A stretch of 64,000 nucleotides of DNA from assembly GCA_963814905.1 (NCBI GenBank), contig CAWFEM010000010.1, forward strand, positions 1 through 64,000. The letters are read 5' to 3'. A program made the translations under genes and the position numbers. A model generated the notes under the pieces. It was given only the letters and a program-made list of their open reading frames with translations, was not told the origin of the DNA and did no database searches. Shown piece after piece: positions 38,929 through 49,740 of the stretch. Origin of the DNA: DASWJZ01 sp963814905. GTDB lineage: Bacteria; Pseudomonadota; Alphaproteobacteria; Rhizobiales; Afifellaceae. Position 1 is the stretch's first letter. Every line of letters begins with the position of its first letter.

Positions 38929-40362
38929 ATGTCGGTCGAGCGGCTTTCCGTATTTCCCGCCTTTCACAAGGTGGCGGGCCTGAGCGTCCTCATCGTCGGC
39001 GACGGCGCGGAGGCGGCGGCGAAAGTGCGCCTGCTGATGGAAACGGAGGCGAGAATCCGCCTCGTTTCCGCCCATCCGACCGCCGAGCTCGCCGCGCTCG
39101 CCACGGCCGAGGGACTGGAGCACCGCGCCAGGGACTTCGAGGCCGCGGATGTTGACGGCGCGGTGCTGGTTTTTGCCGCGAGCGGCGACCGCGACCGGGA
39201 TGCAGCCGTCGTCGCCGCGGCGCGGGCGCGGAACATCCCGGCGAACGCCGTCGATATCCCCGAGCTTTGCGATTTCTACACGCCGGCGATTGTGAACCGC
39301 GCGCCGGTCGCCGTCGCCATCACCTCCACCGGCGCGGGACCCGTTCTTGCGCAAAAACTCCGCGCCCGGATCGAGGCGATGCTGCCGCTCCGCCTTGGCG
39401 CGCTGGCGCGGCTCGGAGACTCCTTCCGTTCCGCCGCCGACAAGGTCCTCCCCAAGGGCCAGCCGCGTCGGCGTTTCTGGTCGGCTTTCTTCGAGGGCCG
39501 CATCGCCGATGCGGCGCTTTCCGGCCGGATCGAGGACGCTCGTCGCCTCGCAGCGCGCCTCCTGAGCGAGACCGCCCACGCGCCGGAAGGCTTCGTGTGG
39601 CTGGTCGGCGCGGGACCGGGCGCGGTCGATCTTCTGACGCTCCGCGCCCAGCGCATCCTGCAGGAAGCGGACGTGATCGTGCACGACGCGCTCGTGCCGG
39701 AAAGCGTGATCGCCATGGGCCGCCGCGACGCGGACCGCATCGCCGTCGGCAAGCGGCGCGGCAGGCATTCCGCGAGCCAGGACGAGATCAACGCCATCCT
39801 GGTGCGCGAAGCCTCCGCCGGCCGTCGCGTCGTGCGGCTGAAATCCGGCGATCCGCTGGTCTTCGGCCGCGCCGGCGAGGAGATGGCGGCGCTCCGACAG
39901 GCGAAAATCCCCTTCGAGATCGTGCCCGGCGTCACCGCCGCCTTTGCCGCCGCCGCGGAGGCGCGAATCCCGCTGACGCTGCGCGGCACGGCGTCGAGCC
40001 TCGTCTTTGCCACCGGCCAGGACGCTGGCGGCGACGTATTACCCGATTGGGCCGGCCTCGCGCTCTCCGGCACGACTGTCGCGGTCTATATGGGCCGCGC
40101 GGTCGCGGCGAAGGTCGCCGGCAGGCTGATCGAAGCGGGTCTCGCCGCCGCGACCCCGGTTGCCGTGATCGAGAACGCAGCGCTTGCCGAGCAGCGTTTC
40201 TTCGCAGGCACGCTCGGCGACCTCCCGATGATCGCCGGGCGCGACGACATTTCCGGCCCGACCCTGATCCTGATCGGCGCGACCGTGGCGGAAGCCGCGC
40301 TCGCTGGAGCCGAGCCGCTGGCGCCCAGTTCACCTTATTTGGCCCGCGTCAGGGCGGCGTGA
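38929..40362 (+). CDS. cysG: Siroheme synthase (CysG, trifunctional)
   Basis: The 477-residue enzyme makes siroheme from uroporphyrinogen III for the sulfite reductase encoded next door. The N-terminal precorrin-2 dehydrogenase/ferrochelatase part (FPAFHKVAGLSVLIVGDGAEAAAK; ITSTGAGPVLAQKLR) is followed by the SAM-dependent uroporphyrinogen methyltransferase part. The latter shows VWLVGAGPGAVDLLTLRA, DALVPE, GKRRGRHSASQDEIN, RLKSGDPLVFGRAGEE and VPGVTAAFAAAA. It opens the sulfur assimilation operon. Confidence 0.95.
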   Translation: MSVERLSVFPAFHKVAGLSVLIVGDGAEAAAKVRLLMETEARIRLVSAHPTAELAALATAEGLEHRARDFEAADVDGAVLVFAASGDRDRDAAVVAAARARNIPANAVDIPELCDFYTPAIVNRAPVAVAITSTGAGPVLAQKLRARIEAMLPLRLGALARLGDSFRSAADKVLPKGQPRRRFWSAFFEGRIADAALSGRIEDARRLAARLLSETAHAPEGFVWLVGAGPGAVDLLTLRAQRILQEADVIVHDALVPESVIAMGRRDADRIAVGKRRGRHSASQDEINAILVREASAGRRVVRLKSGDPLVFGRAGEEMAALRQAKIPFEIVPGVTAAFAAAAEARIPLTLRGTASSLVFATGQDAGGDVLPDWAGLALSGTTVAVYMGRAVAAKVAGRLIEAGLAAATPVAVIENAALAEQRFFAGTLGDLPMIAGRDDISGPTLILIGATVAEAALAGAEPLAPSSPYLARVRAA

Positions 40363-40377
40363 GGCGAGGCGCCCAAG

Positions 40378-40695
40378 ATGCAAGCCATGAACGTCATCAT
40401 CGCCAACAACCTCGCCGACGGCCTCGTCGTCTTCCAGACGGCGGGCGGCTGGACGCTCGACATCGACCAGGCGGAGGTTCTGGAGAGCAAGGAAGCGGCG
40501 GCCGAGGCGCTTGAGCGCGCCATGCAGGATGCCGCGCGGAACCTCGTGGTGGAGCCGACCGCAATCGAGGTCAGGCGCGAGGGCGCGCACCTCGTGCCGG
40601 TCAAGCTGCGCGAGCGCATCCGCGCTGAAGGGCCGACCACCGGAAACTCGAAAAAAGATCATGCCGTCCGCGCCGCGCGCGGCTGTGCGGCCTGA
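40378..40695 (+). CDS. DUF2849 domain protein
   Basis: This 105-residue protein belongs to DUF2849, small proteins encoded between cysG and cysI in many alphaproteobacteria. Visible features are a beta-rich N terminus (NVIIANNLADGLVVFQTAGGWTLDID), an Ala/Glu helix and a basic C-terminal tail. No catalytic motif is seen. Constant operon position implies a role in siroheme or sulfite-reductase assembly, but this is inference. A second ATG three codons in is possible. Confidence 0.85.
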   Translation: MQAMNVIIANNLADGLVVFQTAGGWTLDIDQAEVLESKEAAAEALERAMQDAARNLVVEPTAIEVRREGAHLVPVKLRERIRAEGPTTGNSKKDHAVRAARGCAA

Positions 40696-40706
40696 GGATT
40701 TTTGCG

Positions 40707-42351
<1,645 letters not shown>

Positions 42352-42365
<14 letters not shown>

Positions 42366-43113
42366 AGCCTTCGCCGCACCGCTCGACGAAGCCAACCCCG
42401 CCGCCGCGCACGCAGCGATCCTCGCTGAGCGCTACGAGAACTGGCGCACGCGCGCGGTGCTCGACGACGTCATCAATCACGAATTCGACGGCCATGTCGC
42501 GCTGGTCTCGAGCTTCGGCGCGGAATCCGTCGTGCTCCTGCATCTCGCGGCGTCCGTCGCGCCGAATGTCCCGGTCGTCTTCATCGACACGGGCAAGATC
42601 TTCGGCTCCACGCTGCGCTATCGCGACGAGATCGTGGCCCGCCTCGGCCTGACGGACGTGCGCGTCGCGCGCCCCGATCCGGCGACGCTTGCCACGCACG
42701 ACACCGATTCCGGCCTGTGGCTGCGCGAGCCGGACAAATGCTGCGCGATCCGCAAGGTGGCGCCGCTCGCGCGTGCGCTCTCCGGCTTCGACGCGTGGAT
42801 CTCCGGGCGCAAGCGCTACCAGGGCGGCCTGCGCTCCCGGCTGCCGCTGGCCGAAGCGGAGGGCGAGCGTGTGAAGATCAATCCGCTCGCCGGCTGGTCG
42901 AAGGACGACATCGCCGCCTATCGCAAGCTTCACGACCTTCCCGAGCACCCCCTCGTCGCGGACGGTTTCCGGTCGATCGGCTGCATGCCCTGCACGACGC
43001 GCGTGGCCGAAGGCGAAGACGAGCGCGACGGCCGCTGGCGCGGCCGGGAGAAGACCGAGTGCGGCATTCATTTCGGGCTCGCCGCCTTCGAGACGGACGG
43101 GAGCGGCATATGA
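42352..43113 (+). CDS. cysH: Assimilatory APS/PAPS reductase, 4Fe-4S type (CysH)
   Basis: The 253-residue enzyme reduces activated sulfate to sulfite. It has the PP-loop-like fold (VSSFGAESVVLLHL), the paired cluster ligands C130-C131 and C211-x2-C214, and the catalytic Cys237 in ECGIHF. The CC...CxxC set marks the 4Fe-4S subgroup that mainly uses APS. The start at 42352 lies inside cysI and has a strong AAGGAGG six to seven bases upstream. It overlaps the DUF934 gene by ATGA. Confidence 0.95.
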
Positions 43114-43664
43114 GCGCCGGCGACAATTCCTCCGATCCGATCTGGCGCGACGCGGTCTCAGGCGTCGGCGCCTTCCATCCCGATGAATGGGTGCGCACCG
43201 CCGCCGACGCGGCGCTGCCGGAGGGCGACGTTCCGCTCCTCGTCCCGCTCGCCGATTTCCTCGCCGAGCCGGAGCGCTTCCTCGCGCGTTCCGGGCCGCT
43301 CGGCGTCGAGGTCTCGGCGGGCGACGCCATCGACGCGCTTGCCCCGCATCTCGGACGGCTCGCGCTAATCGCGCTCATCTTCCCGAAGTTCTCCGACGGC
43401 CGCGCTTATTCGACCGCGCGTCTCCTGCGCGAGCAACTCGGCTTCAAGGGTGAGCTTCGCGCGGTCGGCGACGTGCTCGCCGACCAGATCCCGCTGATGC
43501 GCCGCTGCGGCATCACCAGCTTCGAGGTGCGCCACGCACCGACGCGCGCGGCCCTTCTAGCCGGGCGGCTCGCGGAAATGCACCGCTTCTATCAGCCTAT
43601 CGGCACCGCGCCGCACGAGGCGCCGGCCGGCACCCGCCCCTGGCTCAGGCAGGAAGCGGGCTAA
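43110..43664 (+). CDS. DUF934 domain protein
   Basis: The 184-residue protein matches DUF934, nearly always encoded after cysH or cysI in proteobacteria. The conserved core is IALIFPKFSDGRAYSTARLLREQLGFKGELRAVGDVLADQ, with FEVRH later. It starts at the ATG overlapping the cysH stop. A role in sulfite reduction, perhaps electron delivery or assembly, is usually assumed from context; no catalytic residues are evident. Confidence 0.9.
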   Translation: MSAGDNSSDPIWRDAVSGVGAFHPDEWVRTAADAALPEGDVPLLVPLADFLAEPERFLARSGPLGVEVSAGDAIDALAPHLGRLALIALIFPKFSDGRAYSTARLLREQLGFKGELRAVGDVLADQIPLMRRCGITSFEVRHAPTRAALLAGRLAEMHRFYQPIGTAPHEAPAGTRPWLRQEAG

Positions 43665-43691
43665 GCGAGCCTTTCAAACAGCGCCTCCAAG

Positions 43692-43716
43692 TGATATGTA
43701 TCATTGGTATATATCA
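43692..43716. promoter_or_regulatory. Inverted-repeat operator of vapBC
   Basis: TGATATGTA and TATATATCA form arms matching at 8 of 9 positions around a 7-base spacer. The right arm ends at the AGGAGG ribosome-binding site of vapB. VapBC complexes autorepress by binding such palindromes, and the AT content is far above the flanking DNA. Occupancy would block both RNA polymerase and ribosome access. Confidence 0.75.
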
Positions 43717-43727
43717 GGAGGCCGACC

Positions 43728-43985
43728 ATGAACAAAGCCAAGCTCTTTTGGACTGGCCGGTCGCAAGCCGTTCGCCTGCCGAAGGAATTTCGCTTCGAGG
43801 GCGACGAGGTCCGCATCCGCCGGCAGGGCAACGCCGTGGTGCTGGAGCCCGTCGCGAAGGACACGGCCAAGGACTGGGCCTGGCTCGACGAGATCGCAGG
43901 CAAATTCGGTGGCGACTTCATGCCGGAGGGCCGCGAACAGCCCGAGATGCAGGAGCGGCCTGACCTCGACAAGCTTTTCAAGTGA
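43728..43985 (+). CDS. vapB: VapB-type antitoxin (AbrB/MazE-like)
   Basis: The 85-residue antitoxin has an N-terminal swapped-hairpin DNA-binding domain (AKLFWTGRSQAVRLPKEFRFEGDEVRI) and an acidic C-terminal tail that would bind and block VapC. AGGAGG lies 6 bases before the ATG at 43728, which is therefore preferred over a start 24 bases upstream. It overlaps vapC by GTGA, giving coupled synthesis. Confidence 0.93.
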   Translation: MNKAKLFWTGRSQAVRLPKEFRFEGDEVRIRRQGNAVVLEPVAKDTAKDWAWLDEIAGKFGGDFMPEGREQPEMQERPDLDKLFK

Positions 43986-44386
43986 GCCGCTACATCCTCG
44001 ACACGAACGTGATGATTGCTCTTCTGACGGGCCGGCATCTCCGGCTCGAGGAGCGCATTCGCGCCGAGGAAGCCGACGCGGTCGCAATTTCGTCAATCGT
44101 CGCGTTCGAGCTTTACTACGGCGCGTTCAACAGCGAGCGGCAAAGCGAAAACCTCGTTGCGCTCGATCGGCTCCGCTTTTCGATTCTTCCATTTGAAGCG
44201 AACGACGCGTTCTACGCGGGCGAGCTTCGTGCCGCGCTGAAAGCCAAAGGCACGCCCATTGGCCCGTTCGACATCTTGATCGCCGGCCAGGCGCTCGCCC
44301 GCAAGCTGACGCTCGTCACAAGCAATGTGCGAGAGTTCCGCCGCGTGCCGGGCCTAGCGGTAGAGGACTGGCTCGACGCGGACTGA
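43982..44386 (+). CDS. vapC: VapC-type PIN-domain ribonuclease toxin
   Basis: The 134-residue PIN protein begins YILDTNVMIALL with the first catalytic Asp. Further acidic residues are in IVAFELYYGAFNS and IGPFDILIAGQALA, and LVTSNVREFRRV gives the C-terminal TSN motif. Family members cleave tRNA or other RNA when released from VapB. It starts at a GTG overlapping the vapB stop and ends 9 bases from the convergent homospermidine synthase gene. Confidence 0.93.
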   Translation: MSRYILDTNVMIALLTGRHLRLEERIRAEEADAVAISSIVAFELYYGAFNSERQSENLVALDRLRFSILPFEANDAFYAGELRAALKAKGTPIGPFDILIAGQALARKLTLVTSNVREFRRVPGLAVEDWLDAD

Positions 44387-44395
44387 CCGCGCTGC

Positions 44396-45832
44396 CTACC
44401 TCACCAGCACGTTCCGGAACTGCCACGGATCGCTCGTATCGAGATCCTCCGGGAAGAGCCCCGGCCGGTTGGTGAGCGGGTTCCAATCCGTGTAGTAGCC
44501 CTTGACCGGACCGAGATAGGGAAGCTGCACTTCCAGGCAGCGGCGGTAGTCCATCTCGTCGGTCTCCACGATCCCTGCTTGCGGGTTCTCCAGCGCCCAC
44601 ACCATGCCGGCGATCACAGCCGAGGTCACCTGCAGGCCGGTCGCGTTCTGATAGGGCGCAAGCGTGCGCGTCTCCTCGATCGAAAGCTGCGACCCGTACC
44701 AATAGGCGTTCTTCGCGTGCCCGTAGAGGAGCACGCCGAGCTCGTCGATCCCGGCCACGATCTCGTTCTCGTCGAGAATATGCTGGCCTTTCTCATGCAG
44801 CTCGCCGCTGCCGAAGACCTCGTCCAGCGAAAGCACGGCATCGTTCGCCGGATGGTAGGCGTAGTGGCAGGTCGGGCGGTAGACCACCTTGCCGCCCTCC
44901 TTCAGCGTGAAGAAGTCGGCGATCGAGATCAACTCGTTGTGGGTGACGAGGAAGCCATATTGCGCACCCGGCGTCGGACACCAGGTGCGCACTCGGGTAT
45001 TCGCGCCGGGCTGCAGAAGGTAGGCGCCCGCCTTGGCGCCCATCTCATGCAGACGCCCGTTCTCCGGCAGCCACTTCTCGTGCGTCCCCCAGCCCATCTC
45101 CGCCGGCTGCATGCCCTCCGACATGAAGCCTTCGACCGACCAGGTATTGACGAAGACGTCCATCGGCTTCGGGTTCCTGGAGCATTGCGTGTCGCGCTCC
45201 GCTATATGGACACCCTTCACGCCGAGATCGCGCATCAGCCGCGCCCAGCCGTCGCGATCGGCGACGCCGGGTTCGTCGAAGGCATGGTTCAGGTCCTTCG
45301 CCAGATTGACCAGCGCCTGCTTGACGAACCACGAGACCATGCCGGGATTGGCGCCGCAGCAGGAGACCGCCGTCGTGCCTCCGGGATTCGCCTTCTTCTC
45401 CGCGCGCACCGTGTCGCGTAGCGCGTTGTTGGTGCGCCCTTCCGGCGAGACGGAGCGATCGAAATAAAAGCCCGGCCACGGCTCGACCACCGTGTCGATG
45501 TAGAGCGTGCCGAGTTCGCGGCAAAGCTTCATGAGCCCCAATGACGACGTGTCGACGGAAAGGTTCACGCAGAAGCCCTGTCCGTCACCTTCCCTCAGAA
45601 GCGGCGTCAGCACCTCGCGATAATTGTCGGGGGTCAGCCCCACATGCACAAAGCGTATGCCGTGCTCATCGAGGATGCGCCGATCCGCGTCGTCCGGCGC
45701 GAGCACCACCATGCGGCTCTTGTCGAACGTGAAGTGCCTGAGGAGCAGCGGGAGCGTCCCTCGCCCAATGGAGCCGAACCCGATCATCACGATCGGGCCG
45801 TCGATTGTCGCGTGGATCGGCCAGTCCGGCAT
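44396..45832 (-). CDS. hss: Homospermidine synthase
   Basis: The enzyme condenses putrescine units (or spermidine and putrescine) to sym-homospermidine using NAD+ as a prosthetic redox partner. The 478-residue length matches known bacterial enzymes. The N-terminal Rossmann motif (IVMIGFGSIGRGTLPLLLRHF), SCCGANPGMVSWFVKQAL, VEPWPGFYFD and PTCHYAYHPANDAVLSLDE are family blocks. The ATG at 45832 has GGGGAGAG five bases upstream and is preferred over 45913. It is a monocistronic gene downstream of the HWE kinase. Confidence 0.93.
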   Translation of the reverse strand: MPDWPIHATIDGPIVMIGFGSIGRGTLPLLLRHFTFDKSRMVVLAPDDADRRILDEHGIRFVHVGLTPDNYREVLTPLLREGDGQGFCVNLSVDTSSLGLMKLCRELGTLYIDTVVEPWPGFYFDRSVSPEGRTNNALRDTVRAEKKANPGGTTAVSCCGANPGMVSWFVKQALVNLAKDLNHAFDEPGVADRDGWARLMRDLGVKGVHIAERDTQCSRNPKPMDVFVNTWSVEGFMSEGMQPAEMGWGTHEKWLPENGRLHEMGAKAGAYLLQPGANTRVRTWCPTPGAQYGFLVTHNELISIADFFTLKEGGKVVYRPTCHYAYHPANDAVLSLDEVFGSGELHEKGQHILDENEIVAGIDELGVLLYGHAKNAYWYGSQLSIEETRTLAPYQNATGLQVTSAVIAGMVWALENPQAGIVETDEMDYRRCLEVQLPYLGPVKGYYTDWNPLTNRPGLFPEDLDTSDPWQFRNVLVR

Positions 45833-45958
45833 GAAGCTCTCCCCCGTCGCGCTCAGCAAGGCAAACGCCCGCCGCAGGAACAAAACGTCCCTGGCCTTGT
45901 CAACCGCCGCCATGGAAATCGCTTCGCGGCGTAAGGCCGCCGAACCGAAGCGAAAGGA

Positions 45959-46957
45959 TCAGGGAAGAAGCTGCGAGGCCGGGATATCCAGCTCGTAGCG
46001 CAGGCCTTCCGGCCGGAAGCTCAGATCCGCCGTGCCGCTTACCGACACCGGCACGACTTCCGAAAGCATCATCAGGCCGAAGCGCGGGCCCCTTGGCTCA
46101 CGCACATTGGCGCTGCTCGTCTCCCACCAGGAAAAACGAAAGGTATCGGGCGCCGCGGCGCTCCGCTCGAAGCGCACGACGATCGTTCCGTCGTCGCGCG
46201 AAAGGGCGCCGTATTTGATGGCGTTGGTCGTCAGCTCGTGCAGCGCCAGGCCGATATATTGCGCCGCGTTCGGACGCAGGAAGCCGTTATCCCCTTCTAC
46301 GATCACAGAGGCCAGCCGATCTTCCGCGAAGAGCGCGATCTGCGAATGCACCAGGTCGAAAATGCGCGCCCCGCGCCAATCGGCGTCGGTCAGGACATCG
46401 TGGGCGCGCGAGAGCGAGAACAGGCGCCCGTTAAAGCGGCTCAGGAACTGCTGCGTGGAGGACGCCATCTTCGCCGTCTGCCGCGCAATGCCCTGGATGA
46501 CCGAAAGCAGGTTCTTGGAGCGGTGCGCCAGTTCGCGCAGCACGATGCGGAGATGCTCCTCCTGCACCTTGCTTTCCGTGACGTCGACGAACGAGGTGAC
46601 CGTGCCGGCCAGCTCGCCGTGCTCGTAATAGGGCCGCACCCCGACATGGAACCAGCGCGTGCCGCGGTCCTTCTCCAGCTCCAGCTCGAGATTCACCGCC
46701 TCTTCCGTCTTCGCGACCGAGCGCTTCGCGGCGGCAAGCTGCCCGGCGGCCGCCTCCGTCAGCAACTCGGCATCCAGCTTTCCGACGAGGTCCGTCGACA
46801 ATTCGCCCGGGGGATTGAAGAGCCACGTGTAGCGCCCCTCAAGATCACAGGCAGCAACGGTAATCTGTGAACCGACTAGGGCCGCCTCGCACCGCGACCA
46901 GTGGGCGTGCGCTTGTTCCAGTCCGACTTCTTCGCGGTTCACACGTCTCGCGGCCAT
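45959..46957 (-). CDS. PAS-domain HWE-family sensor histidine kinase
   Basis: The 332-residue soluble kinase has an N-terminal PAS domain (ITVAACDLEGRYTWLFN ... TVTSFVDVTESK). The phospho-acceptor is His145 in LRELAHRSKNLLSVIQG, and the HWE ATPase domain has ALHELTTNAIKYGALS and FSWWET. It lies 70 bases downstream of phyR on the same strand. HWE kinases near phyR phosphorylate PhyR and switch on the general stress response. No membrane segment is present, so a cytosolic signal is likely. Confidence 0.9.
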   Translation of the reverse strand: MAARRVNREEVGLEQAHAHWSRCEAALVGSQITVAACDLEGRYTWLFNPPGELSTDLVGKLDAELLTEAAAGQLAAAKRSVAKTEEAVNLELELEKDRGTRWFHVGVRPYYEHGELAGTVTSFVDVTESKVQEEHLRIVLRELAHRSKNLLSVIQGIARQTAKMASSTQQFLSRFNGRLFSLSRAHDVLTDADWRGARIFDLVHSQIALFAEDRLASVIVEGDNGFLRPNAAQYIGLALHELTTNAIKYGALSRDDGTIVVRFERSAAAPDTFRFSWWETSSANVREPRGPRFGLMMLSEVVPVSVSGTADLSFRPEGLRYELDIPASQLLP

Positions 46958-47027
46958 GACACTCCGGGCCCCGGCATCGGAGCACCGGTCGGCCGGTCTC
47001 CGCTTGGTAAAATCATGCGGCCCGCGC

Positions 47028-47816
47028 TCACTGCTCCGCTTGTCTCTCGAAGAACAGGGCCTGGCTGATAACCGCCTTCACCGTCTCCGGCTGGAACGGC
47101 TTGGTGATGAGAAAGGCCGGCTCCGGGCGCTCGCCGGTCAGAAGCCGCTCCGGGTAGGCGGTGATGAAGATGACCGGCACCGAGAACGAGGCCAGCATCT
47201 CGTTCACGGCATCGAGGCCGGAGCTGCCGTCGGCGAGCTGAATGTCGGCGAGCACCAGGCCCGGCTTCTTCTTCTCCACCGCGCCAATCGCCTCCTTGTG
47301 CGTGCGAGCGACGGAATTGACTCGATGGCCGAGCGACTGCACGAGCGATTCAATGTCCATCGCGATGAGCGGCTCGTCCTCGATGATGAGGACATCGGTC
47401 GCCACCTGATCGGCGATCTCGCGACCCGCCTGATCGATCAGCGTGCCGATCTCCGCTTCCGGCTTGCCCAGAATTTCGGCGATCTCCGCCGTGGAGAAAT
47501 CTTCCACCGCCATCAGCAGGAAAGCGAGGCGCGGCAGCGGCGTCAGCGCCTCCAGGCGCCGCGACGAGTCGTCGAGTTCATCCGGCGAGAAGGATTCCTT
47601 CTGCAGGTTGATCTCCAGCGAATCCCACATCCGGCAGAAGGCCTTGAACAGCTCCACCCGCGGATTGTTCGCCGCGTCGAAGGAATCAGGATCGGCCACC
47701 AGCATTTCCAGGACGCCCGCCACATAGGCGTCGCCGCTTTTCTGGCTGCCGGTCAGGGCGCGGGCAAAACGACGGAGATAGGGAAGATGCGGCGCGGTAT
47801 TGGCGACGAGGGACAT
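47028..47816 (-). CDS. phyR: PhyR, anti-anti-sigma response regulator of the general stress response
   Basis: The 262-residue protein has an N-terminal sigma-factor-like domain (PYLRRFARALTGSQKSGDAYV; LEALTPLPRLAFLLMAVEDFSTAEIAEILG) and a C-terminal receiver (VLIIEDEPLIAMDIESL, phospho-acceptor Asp191 in LVLADIQL, FLITKPF). When phosphorylated, the sigma-like domain captures the anti-sigma factor NepR and frees EcfG. Neither nepR nor ecfG is next to it here, unlike many relatives. An EcfG-type promoter precedes it. Confidence 0.95.
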   Translation of the reverse strand: MSLVANTAPHLPYLRRFARALTGSQKSGDAYVAGVLEMLVADPDSFDAANNPRVELFKAFCRMWDSLEINLQKESFSPDELDDSSRRLEALTPLPRLAFLLMAVEDFSTAEIAEILGKPEAEIGTLIDQAGREIADQVATDVLIIEDEPLIAMDIESLVQSLGHRVNSVARTHKEAIGAVEKKKPGLVLADIQLADGSSGLDAVNEMLASFSVPVIFITAYPERLLTGERPEPAFLITKPFQPETVKAVISQALFFERQAEQ

Positions 47817-47864
47817 GCGAGTTAAGGCCTTGATCGTTGATGGGGAGCCACCGTTCGGTTTCGA

Positions 47865-47890
47865 AACGGCTAGTCCCGACAGGCGGTTCC
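47865..47890 (-). promoter_or_regulatory. EcfG-type sigma promoter of phyR
   Basis: On the minus strand GGAAC (-35) and CGTT (-10) are separated by 17 bases, matching the published EcfG consensus GGAAC-N16/17-CGTT. The -10 element lies about 49 bases before the phyR start. This predicts positive autoregulation of phyR by the stress sigma factor. Confidence 0.8.
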
Positions 47891-48048
47891 AGAGATTCTT
47901 TGCCGGCGACGGATTGAAGGGTATTTTCGTCGGCTAGCGTTCAAGAGGGCTTGTCGCGCATCGCTGGAGCCGGCGCAAGCTGCCCTTTGTTGCGCCGCAA
48001 CAAGGAACGGTCTAGACCGCCGCCGGTCGCCTGAACGGGAGCCCCTGC

Positions 48049-49521
48049 TTGACCTTTCGTCTGATACCCGTGCCGCCCTTCGACTATGTCGTCTTCGGGG
48101 CGACCGGGGACCTTGCGCGCCGCAAACTGATGCCGGCCCTCTACCATCGACTGCGCGACGGCCAGGTCGTCGACGGCAGCCGCATCGTGGGCGTCTCGCG
48201 GCGCGAAATGTCGGACGACGAGTACCGCGCCTCCGTGCGCGAGGCGCTGGACCAATTCCTGCCGAAGGAGGATATCGAGGCGGCGCTGATCGACCGTTTC
48301 CTCGCCATGCTTCGCTATGTGCCGGCCGACGTCGCCGACGACGCGGGCTGGGAGCGCCTGAAGGCCGTGATCGCGGACGGCGCCGACAAGGTGCGCGCCT
48401 TCTACCTCGCGGTCGGGCCGGACCTCTTCACCGAGATTTGCGCAGGGATCGGCAGCCATGGCCTGGTGACGCCTGAGACGCGCGTCGTCATCGAGAAGCC
48501 GGTCGGCAAGGACCTCGCCTCCGCGCGCAAGGTGAACGAGGCCGTGGGCGCGGTCTTCCGCGAGGAGCAGATTTTCCGCATCGACCACTACCTCGGCAAG
48601 GAGACCGTCCAAAACCTGATGGTGCTCCGCTTCGGCAACGTCCTTTACGAGCCGCTGTGGAACTCCGCCCATGTCGACCATGTGCAGATTACCGTCGGCG
48701 AGACGATCGGCGTCGGCACGCGCGGCGGCTACTACGACACGTCGGGCGCGCTGCGCGACATGGTCCAAAATCACATGCTGCAGCTCCTCTGCCTGGTGGC
48801 GATGGAGCCGCCGGACAGCTTCGACGCCAACGCGGTCCGCGACGAGAAGCTGAAGATCCTGAAGGCGCTGAGGCCGATCGCCGGCGACAATGCCGACATC
48901 GTGACCGTGCGCGGCCAATACCGCGCCGGCGCGGCGAACGGCGGCGCGGTCCCGGGCTATCTGGAAGAGCTCGGGGAAAAAGAAAGCGGCACCGAGACCT
49001 TCGTGGCGCTGAAGGCGGAGATCTCCAACTGGCGCTGGTCGGGCGTGCCGTTCTATCTCCGCACGGGAAAGCGCCTGCCCTCGCGCGTCTCGGAGATCGT
49101 CGTCGCCTTCAAGCCGATCCCGCATTCGATCTTCCCCAAGGACGCCGGCGGCATCCAGGCCAACCGCCTCGTGCTCCGCCTGCAGCCGGACGAGGGCGTG
49201 AAGCAGTGGATCATGATCAAGGACCCCGGCCCCGGCGGCATGCGGGTCCGGCACGTGCCGCTCGACATGAGTTTCGCCGACGCCTTCAAGGCGCGCAGTC
49301 CGGACGCCTACGAGCGGCTGCTCCTCGACGTGGTGCGCGGCAACCAGACGCTCTTCATGCGCCGCGACGAGGTGGAGGCGGCGTGGCGCTGGATCGATCC
49401 GATCCGCGAGGCGTGGGAGCAGTCGGGCACGACGCCGAAGCCCTATGTGGCGGGAAGCTGGGGCCCGTCGGCGGCGATCGCGCTGATCGAGCGCGACGGC
49501 CGCACCTGGCACGAGGACTAA
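48049..49521 (+). CDS. zwf: Glucose-6-phosphate dehydrogenase
   Basis: The 490-residue enzyme oxidises glucose-6-phosphate to 6-phosphogluconolactone with NAD(P)+. The N-terminal motif DYVVFGATGDLARRKLMPALY and the active-site RIDHYLGKETVQNLMVLRFGN (Asp179, His180) are clear. The start is a TTG at 48049 or a GTG at 48070; no ATG is available before the conserved region. No 6-phosphogluconolactonase gene follows, and edd lies 8 kb away beyond an accessory block. Confidence 0.94.
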   Translation: MTFRLIPVPPFDYVVFGATGDLARRKLMPALYHRLRDGQVVDGSRIVGVSRREMSDDEYRASVREALDQFLPKEDIEAALIDRFLAMLRYVPADVADDAGWERLKAVIADGADKVRAFYLAVGPDLFTEICAGIGSHGLVTPETRVVIEKPVGKDLASARKVNEAVGAVFREEQIFRIDHYLGKETVQNLMVLRFGNVLYEPLWNSAHVDHVQITVGETIGVGTRGGYYDTSGALRDMVQNHMLQLLCLVAMEPPDSFDANAVRDEKLKILKALRPIAGDNADIVTVRGQYRAGAANGGAVPGYLEELGEKESGTETFVALKAEISNWRWSGVPFYLRTGKRLPSRVSEIVVAFKPIPHSIFPKDAGGIQANRLVLRLQPDEGVKQWIMIKDPGPGGMRVRHVPLDMSFADAFKARSPDAYERLLLDVVRGNQTLFMRRDEVEAAWRWIDPIREAWEQSGTTPKPYVAGSWGPSAAIALIERDGRTWHED

Positions 49522-49550
49522 GGGGCACGAGGACTGGCGGGCACGAGGAC
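49508..49550 (+). repeat. Three tandem 16-base units at the end of zwf
   Basis: GGCACGAGGAC occurs at 49508, 49524 and 49540, a strict 16-base period. The first copy supplies the last codons of zwf before its TAA, and the others lie just after the stop. It looks like a recent local duplication of the gene end. Confidence 0.75.
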
Positions 49551-49740
49551 CGACCGGCCTCCCCCGATCGATGTTCAGGTCGCGGGCCTGACGTAAGCGC
49601 TGGAAGCGGCTCGCCATTCGCCGCGCCGGTCTTCCGTTCGAACAAGACGGAACACGGCCGTGTTCGAGAGAGAGCGGCACGCCGAGCCGATCGGAATCCG
49701 CGTTGCTCGGATGCTCCTTCCGGAGCACGACCGAACGGTC

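Noticed and set aside
49508..49550. CRISPR-like direct repeats
   Set aside because: Units are 11-16 bases with no unique spacers; simple tandem duplication.
49551..49740. Possible gene fragment in the minus-strand frames after zwf
   Set aside because: No recognisable family, start or ribosome-binding site.
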